64,000 bases of DNA from Bacteroidota bacterium (GTDB lineage: Bacteria; Bacteroidota; Bacteroidia; Chitinophagales; Chitinophagaceae). Below, piece by piece: positions 37,301 through 44,539 of the stretch. Position numbers and translations under genes: made by a program. The stretch is taken from assembly GCA_018267575.1 (NCBI GenBank), contig JAFDYF010000077.1:236788-300787 (forward strand). Reading direction: 5' to 3'. Each line of letters opens with the position of its first letter. Position 1 is the first letter of the stretch. The notes under the pieces were generated by a model. It had not been told where the DNA came from. It ran no database searches and saw only the letters and a program-made list of their open reading frames with translations.

Positions 37301-37519
37301 TTCAATGGGGATAGTAACGAATTTCTCCACTTCCTCGGCACTTCTTCCAGGCCATTGCGTAATTACGGTTATCTCTGTATTGGTGACATCGGGGAAGGCC
37401 TCAATGGGCATATTTTTGAAAGTGACAATCCCAAACACCAATAAAGCCAACGCTGCCAATAAAATGAAGAACCGATTCTTCAACGAAAAGCCAATGATCT
37501 TTTTAAGGATCTTGTTCAT
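34337..37519 (-). CDS. CzcA-like heavy-metal RND pump (operon copy)
   Basis: A full-length 1060-residue pump, third gene of the czcCBA-like operon. It opens NKILKKIIGFSLKNRFFILL with EAFPDVTNTEITVITQWPGR. TM4 reads AVDFGIIIDGAVVMVEG with the two aspartates and glutamate of the divalent cation pumps. PC-region motifs SEFLPELDEGSIWLRVQTPY and SQTGRPDDGTDVAGFYNNEF match CzcA relatives. TM11 reads GICIQDGVLLITVF, which differs from the neighbouring copy (ILFGVLM). It starts 24 bases after the adaptor gene and ends at a strong terminator. Zn, Co, Cd or Ni are likely substrates, by family; the exact ion is unknown. Confidence 0.95.
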   Translation of the reverse strand: MNKILKKIIGFSLKNRFFILLAALALLVFGIVTFKNMPIEAFPDVTNTEITVITQWPGRSAEEVEKFVTIPIEIALNPVQQKISLRSTTIFGLSFVKLIFDDDVKDPQARQQVMNLLPNATLPNGIQPSVQPPTGPTGEIFRYTLRSSVRDVRELKTIQDWVIDRQLRSVPGVGDINAFGGKTKAYEIQVDPGKLTSLGITPLDVFTAVQKTNINIGGDMIIENNQAYVVRGIGLLNDINEIRNIVVTNTNGVPVLVKDVAHVVISNIPRLGWVARSDGLKDSTNKRIVTDEPDVVEAIIVMRKGENPTQVVEAIKAKVEKLNKYILPADTKIVPYYDRSDLIDYATHTVLHNLIEGILLVTLLVSLFMFNWRTTLIVSIIIPLALLFAFICLHLMGMSANLLSLGAVDFGIIIDGAVVMVEGMFVILDHKASDLGMERFNKIAKYGLIKNNGAQLGKAIFFAKLIIITGLLPIFSFQKVEGKMFSPLAYTLGFALLGALITTLTLVPVLISLLLNKNVHEKHNPFVHGLTGFMLKGFTKSFKNRVIVITASFIIMAIGLYSFKFLGSEFLPELDEGSIWLRVQTPYSISLEKSVEISKEVRKRLMEFPQVKYAVSQTGRPDDGTDVAGFYNNEFSVMLYPQESWEPRISKEELIDQMNQRLSSIPGTDLNFSQPIMDNVEEAVSGVKGSICVKVYGDSLNYMEDKINQVYEILKNVNGIADLGVIHNIGQPELDVNLDQQKMALYGVATADANAVVAMAIGGEAASTLYEGIKLFDIRVRLPEEYRKNSANIGDLLVPTQSGSKVPIKEIATITKKTGPCLIFRDDNERYAALKFSVRGRDMGSTIAEAQEKVNKVVSLKRGYSMAWQGDFENQQRAEKRLTEVVPISLLLIFLLLFVMFGNLKDAGLVFLNVPFAIVGGLFALHITGTNFSISAGIGFIALFGICIQDGVLLITVFKQNLDKIKGQRASLYAAIKLGVNSRIRPVMMTAMMAAIGLLPAALSHGIGSESSRPLARVVIGGILCAMIFSLWVFPLIFAWAYRKVDKQSYEANPIDDTKK

Positions 37520-37543
37520 GTTATCAATATAAAATTATTATCG

Positions 37544-38656
37544 CTAGTTGTTCAATGCATCATAAATCAAAAGTGCTTGGGATGCAATGATTTTTTCTCC
37601 CGGCTGTATGCCGGAAGCGATATAGGTTCTGTCGCCATTGGTGCTCAATATTTGTACTGGTGTAATGCGCACATCGGTTTTGCTGTTATAGGTCAATACA
37701 AAATATTGGCTATGGTCAAAAATCAAGGCATGCGATGAGATACAAATGGATTGTTTGTTTTCTTGATTGGTGACCGTAACACTGGCAAACATCTGGGGCT
37801 TGAGCAGGTAACTATTATTGTCCAATACTATTCGAACTTTCATTACTTTGTTGGTAGGGTCTAACACATTCATGATCTTATCCACTTTCCCTTTGAAAAT
37901 TTTGCCAGGGTAAGAAAGCGTAGTTACATCTACGTGGTCACCTAATTTGATGGCAGTGATATTCGATTCATATACATTGGCCCAAACCCACACATTTTTT
38001 AGATCGGATATCGTGAAGAGGTTACTACTATTGTCAGCACGGATAGCGGTATTGTTATTGACTAGTCTTTCTACCACAAAACCACTGATTGGGCTACGCA
38101 CCGTATAGTCTCCCTGGGTGCTTCCGCCATTTATTTTTAGTACACGGTTAATGCGGTTGAGCTCAGACTCGGCTTGCCGATAAGTAGCTTCGGCACTGAT
38201 AGAATCTGTAAGCGAGGCAAGACCACTTTTGTACATGTCCCTGGTTTTGTCCAAGTTCTTTTTGGCTACTTGTAGGTTGGTTTGTGCATTCACCAGATCA
38301 TTGCTATAGCCCGCCATCTCCGAACTTTTGATCACGCCTAATACTTGGCCTTGTTGCACGTAATCCCCTAAGGCAACACGGATGTCTTGAATATTACCGC
38401 TGATCATGGGGTATATTTTCACCACATGGTCTTGGTTAAAATCGACCTGTCCCGTAAGGGTTATCGAGTTTACCAACTGGCATTGGGTCACCGTGTCAAT
38501 GTCCAGTGTTTTTAATAAGGAATCAGGTATAACGTATTTCTGTCTGTCCTCAGTTTTCTTATTTGCATTGCTATCGCAGGATTGTAATAAGGAGCAGCCA
38601 GCAACCAAGGCCAGGGACCAAAGGGCTAAACGATGATATTTTAAAAGTAATTGCAT
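37544..38656 (-). CDS. CzcB-like RND adaptor lipoprotein
   Basis: A 370-residue periplasmic adaptor with a lipoprotein-type signal (LALVAGCSLLQSC; the second Cys fits a lipobox best). It has VDFNQDHVVKIYPMISGNIQ and IRVALGDYVQQGQVLGVIKS (first lipoyl half), a coiled-coil hairpin (about residues 115-165), YTVRSPISGFVVERLVNNNT (second lipoyl half), and FASVTVTNQENKQSICI in the barrel. It has no heavy-metal-binding domain, unlike the cus-like adaptors across the way. It lies between the TolC and pump genes in the czc-like operon and would couple them. Confidence 0.9.
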   Translation of the reverse strand: MQLLLKYHRLALWSLALVAGCSLLQSCDSNANKKTEDRQKYVIPDSLLKTLDIDTVTQCQLVNSITLTGQVDFNQDHVVKIYPMISGNIQDIRVALGDYVQQGQVLGVIKSSEMAGYSNDLVNAQTNLQVAKKNLDKTRDMYKSGLASLTDSISAEATYRQAESELNRINRVLKINGGSTQGDYTVRSPISGFVVERLVNNNTAIRADNSSNLFTISDLKNVWVWANVYESNITAIKLGDHVDVTTLSYPGKIFKGKVDKIMNVLDPTNKVMKVRIVLDNNSYLLKPQMFASVTVTNQENKQSICISSHALIFDHSQYFVLTYNSKTDVRITPVQILSTNGDRTYIASGIQPGEKIIASQALLIYDALNN

Positions 38657-38690
38657 GACGATGAATATAGTTTCCTTTTAGTGGTTCTGT

Positions 38691-39974
38691 TTAATTGAAA
38701 AAATTGGTGCCTGTATAAAAATTAATATCCTCAAATGCTTGTACGCGGTTATATTGGATTGCATTTATTTGTAAAACATTTTGCTTGTAGGCATCATAAA
38801 AATCAAGGAAATCAAGGATGCTTATATTCCTTCTTTGATAATTGACCAGCACTTCATGCATGAGCCTTTCAAAATTCCCCATAAAATTTGGGTCGATGCT
38901 TCTGTACATTTTGTCTTGAGCAAATGCGGTTTCCAAGGAGTTGGTTACATTTTCCTGAACGGTGGCCACGGTGCTTTTCTCTAAAGCTTTAGTGCTTTCG
39001 ATTTGCGCCTTCGCCGATTTGATATTTCCTTGGTTACGGTTGAAGAAAGGCAGGTCCATAGAAGCGCCAATGCCATTATAGTTGATGGCATAAGAGCCTT
39101 GTCGATCCCAAAAAGCGGAAAGGGTAAGATCGGGAACAGCCAATGCCTTTTGATAATTGTAGTTTAATTCGTTGATATGGGTGTTCGTTCTTGCAATCTG
39201 TAAATCGGTGCGGTTTTGATAAGCCGAATCGAGCAAGATGGTGATGCTATATTTTTCGGGTGTTTGTTCATTGATCTTATTGCTATCCAGTATAGGGTCG
39301 ATATAGCTGCTCGGTTTTATTTGAAGTACCAATCTCAGCTCACTTTGAATACCTCTTATTTGGTTCAGAAGTTCGTTGTATTCGTTTTTGAAACTGTACA
39401 ATTGTGCTTTGATGCGTACCACTTCTTTTTCAGCGATGTACCCTTTCCCTTCCTGTTGCGCAAAAGCGTCCACAATTTGTTGTAGTGCTTTTATTTCCGC
39501 ATCGTACACCTTCGCCGATTGCTGGAGATAATAGATGTTGAAGAAATCGGTTCGAAGGGTATATTTTAAAGTGCGGATCAGATCAAAGAATTGGTATTCG
39601 GCCAGTTTTGTATTGGCTTCCGCTAGTTTTATCTGTTTGTTTCTTTTTCCTGCCAACAAAATCAATTGAGAAAGTGTGGCATCGTTTTCACTGTTCTTAA
39701 AAAAATTTGAATGGGGGAAGTTTGAATTGGGGTCGGTCAAAGGGATAACAGGCCCACGCCCCAACGATAAGTTTGGGTTGGGCCAAAGCTTTGCTTGTAT
39801 CACCAATGCTTTTTGTGCATCAATATTGTATTTCTGTGCTAGCAATTGGTAATTGCTGTCCAAGAACAATAGCTCTGCTTCGCCAAGCTTGATATGCAGC
39901 GTGTCCTTTGCGGGCTGGGCTACCGAACAAAAAGAAATGAATAAGGCTAAAATGTATAAAATCAACTTTTGCAT
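38691..39974 (-). CDS. CzcC-like TolC-family outer membrane protein
   Basis: A 427-residue outer membrane factor, first gene of the czc-like operon. The signal peptide MQKLILYILALFISFCSVAQ is followed by LGEAELLFLDSNYQLLAQKY and WPNPNLSLGRGPV. Long helices carry LILLAGKRNKQIKLAEANTK and, in the second repeat, GIGASMDLPFFNRNQGNIKS, typical of CzcC. It supplies the outer membrane duct. Two copies of a TAGATTTG box lie 26 to 48 bases upstream, and the two-component system genes lie directly before it on the same strand. Confidence 0.9.
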   Translation of the reverse strand: MQKLILYILALFISFCSVAQPAKDTLHIKLGEAELLFLDSNYQLLAQKYNIDAQKALVIQAKLWPNPNLSLGRGPVIPLTDPNSNFPHSNFFKNSENDATLSQLILLAGKRNKQIKLAEANTKLAEYQFFDLIRTLKYTLRTDFFNIYYLQQSAKVYDAEIKALQQIVDAFAQQEGKGYIAEKEVVRIKAQLYSFKNEYNELLNQIRGIQSELRLVLQIKPSSYIDPILDSNKINEQTPEKYSITILLDSAYQNRTDLQIARTNTHINELNYNYQKALAVPDLTLSAFWDRQGSYAINYNGIGASMDLPFFNRNQGNIKSAKAQIESTKALEKSTVATVQENVTNSLETAFAQDKMYRSIDPNFMGNFERLMHEVLVNYQRRNISILDFLDFYDAYKQNVLQINAIQYNRVQAFEDINFYTGTNFFN

Positions 39975-39999
39975 ATAATATGCTGGGCTTTAAAACGTG

Positions 40000-40022
40000 C
40001 AAATCTATTGTAAGCAAATCTA
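40000..40022 (-). promoter_or_regulatory. duplicated -7-like box upstream of czcC-like gene
   Basis: TAGATTTG occurs twice on the - strand (40007 to 40000 and 40022 to 40015) inside a direct AATAGATTTGC repeat with 15-base periodicity. Each matches TAnnTTTG. The repeat could mark two start points or a response-regulator site. Confidence 0.45.
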
Positions 40023-40113
40023 TTAAGCTAATCACAAGGGTTAACTGGCCGTTAAATTGGCATTATTAACAATGGTAGCTATTTATTATTGCAAGTTTCG
40101 GGTTAAGGATTGG

Positions 40114-40818
40114 TTATTGTTCGCTCATTGGTACATTGAAACGAAAACCAACCCCATGAATGGTTTCCAGATTTATATCGGGGTCGGCTTTGAAGTATTT
40201 TCTGAGTTTGGTGATGAAGACGTCCATGCTGCGGCCTAAAAAATAATCGTCCTTGCCCCATACATTCAGTAGTACTTCCTCCCTGCGTAATACACGGTTG
40301 CTGTGCAGGCAAAGGAATTTTAATAGGTCTGCTTCTTTTTGGGTAATGCTGAACATTTCCTTCCCAATCATCAATTTTAAGTCGGTATAGGAAAATTTGA
40401 GTTTACCGATATTGAATGAAACCGTATTGTCCGAATGCATTTTTTTGCTCCTTCTTAAAAAAACCTCCATACGCATCAACAGCTCCTGCATGCTAAAGGG
40501 TTTCGTGATATAATCATCAGCGCCGGTTTCAAAACCTTTGAGCTTGTCTTCCTCCAAAGATTTTGCGGTGAGAAAAAGAATGGGTACCATATCACTTTGC
40601 TGCCTGATTTTTTTTGCAACATCGTAACCGTTCTTGTTAGGCATCATAATATCGAGCAGACAAATATTGATTTCATTCTTGTCAAATTTATCAATGGCAG
40701 ACTGTCCGTCTGGGCAAAGAATCACATCATACCCCGCATCTGTTAGGTTATCCTTGATAACATAACCAAGAGTAAGGTCATCTTCTGCCAAGAGTACTTT
40801 TGCTTTTGGGGTTTGCAT
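40114..40818 (-). CDS. OmpR-family response regulator (RprY-like)
   Basis: A 234-residue regulator. The receiver domain has the acidic pair EDD at 12-14, the phospho-acceptor Asp56 in CLLDIMMPNKNGYDV, and the switch lysine in ADDYITKPFSMQEL. The C-terminal winged-helix DNA-binding domain follows: FSITQKEADLLKFLCLHSNR, then VLRREEVLLNVWG and RSMDVFITKLRKYF, ending HGVGFRF. It starts five bases after the histidine kinase gene, so both are co-transcribed. Its position just upstream of the czc-like operon suggests that it controls metal efflux genes, but no ligand or site has been shown. Confidence 0.93.
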   Translation of the reverse strand: MQTPKAKVLLAEDDLTLGYVIKDNLTDAGYDVILCPDGQSAIDKFDKNEINICLLDIMMPNKNGYDVAKKIRQQSDMVPILFLTAKSLEEDKLKGFETGADDYITKPFSMQELLMRMEVFLRRSKKMHSDNTVSFNIGKLKFSYTDLKLMIGKEMFSITQKEADLLKFLCLHSNRVLRREEVLLNVWGKDDYFLGRSMDVFITKLRKYFKADPDINLETIHGVGFRFNVPMSEQ

Positions 40819-40823
40819 ATTTT

Positions 40824-42119
40824 CTAATTAAGCGGTATAAATAATCTGAACTCGGTACCAATACCTGGCAAGCTGTTTACTTTTATTTTGCCATGGTGGG
40901 CATCAATGATGCGTTTCACAAAGTTAAGGCCAAGACCGAATCCTTTTACATTATGTACGTCATCGGTAGGTACACGGTAAAATTTTTTAAATATGTTCTT
41001 GAAGTATTTCTGGTCAATGCCAATGCCATTGTCTTTTACAGATATAAAAAAGTCGTTATCTAAAGTCCCGGCCTCAATCAAAATATGGGGTTGGGTTGAA
41101 TATTTCAGTGCATTTTCCAGCAGATTCACCAGTGCAAGCTCCAAATGCGCACTATCGGCGTTGATAATGGCCAGTTCGTTTTCCATCTTTACTTCTACAT
41201 TGGCTTTTCTTTCTTCAATCAAGGGCTGTACCTGGCTTATTGCTTGTTCTATTAATTGATGGGCTTCGATCTGTTTTCTTTCTATCGATAAACTGTTGTT
41301 TTCCGATGCGGCCGCCCTTAATAAACGGGTTACTTGGTTTTGTAAATGCTCTGTTTGGTTTTTTATAATGCCCGTATATCTTTCCAGTCTATTGGGCTGT
41401 TGCAGTATGGTGTCTTGAGCTAGCACATCGGCGGCAATCTTCATTACGGCCAACGGTGTTTTGAACTCGTGTGTAAAATTGTTCACGAAATCTTTTTGTG
41501 TTTCGGTAAGGAATTTTTGTCTATAAAAATAGAACAGGCTCACCGCAAGCCCAATGAGGGCAAGAAATAGGGTTGCACTACTAGCAATCCATAGCCCCAT
41601 CTGCCCAATAATGTATTTGTTGCGATGGGGAAAATACAATAATATATGGTCGAAGTTTTTTGTAAAAACGGGCAGATCGCCAATATTGTCCTTAATTAAA
41701 TATGGGGTTGCTGGCGAAGGCAGATATTGTTCGTAAATATATTTTTTTTCGCTGCTGCTATAAGCACCCAATTTGCAGTCGGTGAGTACGTCAAAATCTT
41801 CAAATTCATTTCTAAGGTAAAAAGTGAGAGAGTCTTTTGAGGGGATAGTGTCTGCTTTGAATATAAAATAGTCCTGGTCTGGGTTGTCGATGAGGTCGTG
41901 CAGGTTCATCGTTGGGTTGTCGTTCATTTGGAGGTCATCGAAAACCCCTCGGATCCCTTTTACCACATTGGTCTTGAACAGATGTTCCTCTAGTGAATAA
42001 ACTTTTTTTAGCCAGTATAACTGAAAAACGACGATTACAGAAATCAATAAGCTCGCGGATAAAACAATCCACTTAAGTGTCGATGAACGCATGTTTTGAT
42101 TGTTCTGCAAAATTGCCAT
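40824..42119 (-). CDS. membrane sensor histidine kinase
   Basis: A 431-residue kinase: TM1 at about residues 16-36, a periplasmic sensor region of about 140 residues, and TM2 at about 174-198. There is no HAMP domain; the H-box follows almost at once. His217 in FVNNFTHEFKTPL is the phosphorylation site. The catalytic domain shows LALVNLLENALKYS (N box), DNGIGIDQKYF (G1) and GFGLGLNFVKRIID (G2). The sensor region has no clear Cys/His metal cluster. It is the first gene of the pair with the response regulator, and faces away from the small secreted protein genes at 42321 onward. Confidence 0.92.
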   Translation of the reverse strand: MAILQNNQNMRSSTLKWIVLSASLLISVIVVFQLYWLKKVYSLEEHLFKTNVVKGIRGVFDDLQMNDNPTMNLHDLIDNPDQDYFIFKADTIPSKDSLTFYLRNEFEDFDVLTDCKLGAYSSSEKKYIYEQYLPSPATPYLIKDNIGDLPVFTKNFDHILLYFPHRNKYIIGQMGLWIASSATLFLALIGLAVSLFYFYRQKFLTETQKDFVNNFTHEFKTPLAVMKIAADVLAQDTILQQPNRLERYTGIIKNQTEHLQNQVTRLLRAAASENNSLSIERKQIEAHQLIEQAISQVQPLIEERKANVEVKMENELAIINADSAHLELALVNLLENALKYSTQPHILIEAGTLDNDFFISVKDNGIGIDQKYFKNIFKKFYRVPTDDVHNVKGFGLGLNFVKRIIDAHHGKIKVNSLPGIGTEFRLFIPLN

Positions 42120-42320
42120 GCTTTATGCTGCTATGATAACAAAAATGGTTAAGTAGTGGTTAAGGTAGCATTTTTTAATTTTCCTAAGGGAAAACTTTGA
42201 TACTGCTCGGTAAGGGATTGTTAAAGTCCCGCACTGGTAAATATTTTTTTTGTTGTAATCCGTTAAATAAATAACTTCATAAATTAGCATTTTTATTTTA
42301 AACAAAAATTGTTCCCTGTT

Positions 42321-42584
42321 ATGAAAAAAATTATCCTGATTGCAAGCCTAATGTTGGCATTTACTGGGTTGTCATTCTCACAGACGGCACCAAAGAAAAA
42401 AGAAGCTGCGAAGAAAGAAGTTGCAGCAAAAAAGACAGCTACTGGGCCTACTAAAAAAGATGGCACTGCCGACATGCGCTTCAAAGCTAATAAGGAAGCA
42501 GCTAAAGCAAAACCAGTACACGTAAAAAAGGATGGGACAGCCGATAAAAGATTCAAAGAAAACAAAGAAAAGAAAAAAGATTAA
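42321..42584 (+). CDS. small secreted Lys/Ala-rich protein with KKDGTAD repeats
   Basis: An 87-residue protein with a signal peptide (MKKIILIASLMLAFTGLSFS, cleavage near Q21). The mature part is very basic, with two copies of a 14-residue unit: KKDGTADMRFKANK and KKDGTADKRFKENK. The DGTxDxRxKxN pattern occurs in small Bacteroidota exported proteins of unknown role. There are no Cys residues or other domains. It lies divergent from the two-component system and is followed by a strong terminator, so it is a separate transcript. The 12-base longer frame starting MFPV was rejected because the signal begins at MKK. Confidence 0.75.
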   Translation: MKKIILIASLMLAFTGLSFSQTAPKKKEAAKKEVAAKKTATGPTKKDGTADMRFKANKEAAKAKPVHVKKDGTADKRFKENKEKKKD

Positions 42585-42603
42585 ACCTTCGTCAGTAAGG
42601 ACA

Positions 42604-42640
42604 ATCAAAAATGCCACTCATGTGGCATTTTTGATTTTAA
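42604..42640 (+). terminator. Rho-independent terminator
   Basis: ATCAAAAATGCCAC and GTGGCATTTTTGAT form a perfect 14-bp stem with a 4-base loop, followed by TTTAATTT. It begins 20 bases after the stop of the KKDGTAD gene. Being A/T symmetric, it may act on both strands. Confidence 0.88.
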
Positions 42641-42684
42641 TTTCATTTTATTAACCGGTTTTTTCACTTTAAAATTTCAATCTA

Positions 42685-42819
42685 ATGAAAAAGTTTCTAT
42701 TGTTTACCAGTCTATTGATTTTTGAAGTTGGGGTTACTATGGCTCAGGGCAAACCCCAAAAGCATCGTAGCCATCATAAGATACACCACCACCATCATGT
42801 AAAACATCATCACAAATAA
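42685..42819 (+). CDS. small secreted histidine-rich peptide, 44 aa
   Basis: An ATG at 42685 opens a 44-codon frame ending in TAA at 42817-42819. The product is a signal-like segment (MKKFLLFTSLLIFEVGVTMA) followed by a short mature part (QGKPQKHRSHHKIH, then more His) with 11 histidines among about 24 residues. Such a His-rich tail can bind Zn, Ni, Cu or Co. The frame is shorter than usual gene-finding limits but lies between two strong terminators, which supports a real transcript. It sits next to the regulator of a divalent-metal efflux operon, so a metal-buffer role is a reasonable guess. A similar small His-rich gene is not known to me by name. Confidence 0.55.
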   Translation: MKKFLLFTSLLIFEVGVTMAQGKPQKHRSHHKIHHHHHVKHHHK

Positions 42820-42828
42820 AGAAAAAAT

Positions 42829-42856
42829 CAGCCCCGGAACTTAAATCCCGGGGCTG
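42829..42856. terminator. bidirectional Rho-independent terminator
   Basis: CAGCCCCGG and CCGGGGCTG form a 9-bp GC-rich stem. On the - strand it is followed by ATTTTTTC (end of the reductase gene); on the + strand by GTCTTTTGC (end of the His-rich gene). Confidence 0.88.
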
Positions 42857-42890
42857 GTCTTTTGCTATATTTTTATGGTACATATTATTA

Positions 42891-44414
42891 TTAACCTGCA
42901 TTGTTTTTATTTTCACTGACTGTTTTCAAAGTTGGTAAAACACCATCCGATAAAATAATTTCCATTTTTTTGGAAACGGATTTTACGAATCCGCTAATTT
43001 GCGTTAAATCGGCACCCCAAAGCGATTCATTCCCCAAAGCTTTGGTCACCCTTTTTTCAATCGGCATTTCTTCTTGCCATAAATCGTAGTAATAAACTGC
43101 TTTTTCGTCATTGATTGGATACAATTGACCCGCCTGTTCGCCAAAATATTTATCTCCTTCTTTCTTTATTGGTCGCATGAAAAGCAGATAGCCTGCAAAG
43201 CCCAATGATAAATATTCGGGAGCAGTTTTGTTCAATTGATAATAGCGTAATAATACAGGAACTACCCGTTGCGCCATTTTGGAACTATAGTGCAATGAAA
43301 TGCTGATCCATTTATGTTGTACATAGGGGTTGCTGAATCGATCAATCACTTTGAGGGCAAATGTATTTGCTTCTGTAATGGGCAAAGCGAAGGGGATTGC
43401 CCCAGCAATTTCGTTCAGCATCAGTTTTTTTACAAAGTTCGAAAAAATGCCATTTCCCATAGCTTTCTTTACGGTGGGCAGACCCGCCAAAAAAGCAAGC
43501 CCACAGCTTAGGCTATGTGTGCCATTCAGTAATCTTAGTTTGAGTTCCTTAAAAATGCTGATATCCTCTGTTACTACCACTTCATTTGAAACTTCGGCAA
43601 AGGAAAGTATTCTTTTTACAGGCTCGCCACCATCGATTGCCCATAAGCGATAGACCTCGCTCATCAAAATCAAACGATCATTATAACCATGGTCTTTTTC
43701 GAACTGTTGTAACATTTTCTCATCCGGCTTGCCCGGCACAATACAATCTACCAGTGAATTGCAGAAGATATTATGCAACTGAAGCCATTCCATAAAACCC
43801 GCATCCAGCTTATTGAATTGAGCAAGTTCCATCACAATGGAACGTAACACATTCCCATTGTCTGTGATCAATTCGGTTGGGATGATGACCATTCCCGCTT
43901 CGGGAGCCGCTTTTAAAACGGTATATCTTTCATATAGAAATGCCAACAATTTGGCTGGAAAGGAAACGGGTGGCTGCTGAAAAATGGACTCTTGTTGTAG
44001 ACGGATGCCCACTTCGGTAGTATTGGAAATAATGATTTTGAGTGCTGGTTGAGCGGCACATTGCAAGATTTCAGCCCATTGGTTTTGTGCTGCTAATACT
44101 CGGCTAATGGCAGCACAAATCAAATTCTCCTCTTTTTTTTGTCCGTTCTCGATGCCACGGATACAAAGCGTGTATAAGCCATCCTGTTCTTGAAAAGCAT
44201 CGGTACCACCTTCTGAAGTTGATTTTACCACAATAACCCGCCCATTGAATATGCCCTTCTTATTGGCCTTGTCAATAAAATAGTCGGGTAGTCCTCGAAG
44301 CAGCGCACCGGTGCCAAATTGTAAAACTTTTTCAGGTAGTTCAAAAATTTCTTCTAATGGCTTATTGATGGATGTTGAAACGATATTGGGTAGATTTTTC
44401 TTTGATAGTTGCAT
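42891..44414 (-). CDS. uxaB: tagaturonate reductase (altronate oxidoreductase)
   Basis: A 507-residue cytoplasmic enzyme of the mannitol dehydrogenase family. It interconverts D-tagaturonate and D-altronate with NAD(H) in galacturonate breakdown. The N-terminal Rossmann domain has VLQFGTGALLRGLPDYFIDK and VVKSTSEGGTDAF. Further on are ISNTTEVGI and NSLVDCIVPG. The conserved LRLLNGTHSLSCGLAFLAGL contains the catalytic Lys/Asn/His region of the family (the family Lys lies in the K-x-x-x-L-N pattern). Length is usual. No other uronate genes (uxaC, uxaA, kdg) are nearby, so it is isolated here. It ends at a strong bidirectional terminator. Confidence 0.88.
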   Translation of the reverse strand: MQLSKKNLPNIVSTSINKPLEEIFELPEKVLQFGTGALLRGLPDYFIDKANKKGIFNGRVIVVKSTSEGGTDAFQEQDGLYTLCIRGIENGQKKEENLICAAISRVLAAQNQWAEILQCAAQPALKIIISNTTEVGIRLQQESIFQQPPVSFPAKLLAFLYERYTVLKAAPEAGMVIIPTELITDNGNVLRSIVMELAQFNKLDAGFMEWLQLHNIFCNSLVDCIVPGKPDEKMLQQFEKDHGYNDRLILMSEVYRLWAIDGGEPVKRILSFAEVSNEVVVTEDISIFKELKLRLLNGTHSLSCGLAFLAGLPTVKKAMGNGIFSNFVKKLMLNEIAGAIPFALPITEANTFALKVIDRFSNPYVQHKWISISLHYSSKMAQRVVPVLLRYYQLNKTAPEYLSLGFAGYLLFMRPIKKEGDKYFGEQAGQLYPINDEKAVYYYDLWQEEMPIEKRVTKALGNESLWGADLTQISGFVKSVSKKMEIILSDGVLPTLKTVSENKNNAG

Positions 44415-44539
44415 AATCAGTCAGAGAGTTGTTTTTGTAAATCTAAAAAAGTATTTTCCTTTAATAGTGTTGAAAGGTTGTTAGTTTTCGATTTTTATGG
44501 ATTAATGGATGATGCAAAGATTGAGATTTAGAATACTTG

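Noticed and set aside
42123..42305. 60-codon - strand frame upstream of the histidine kinase
   Set aside because: No ribosome binding site or family features; it is in an AT-rich promoter region.
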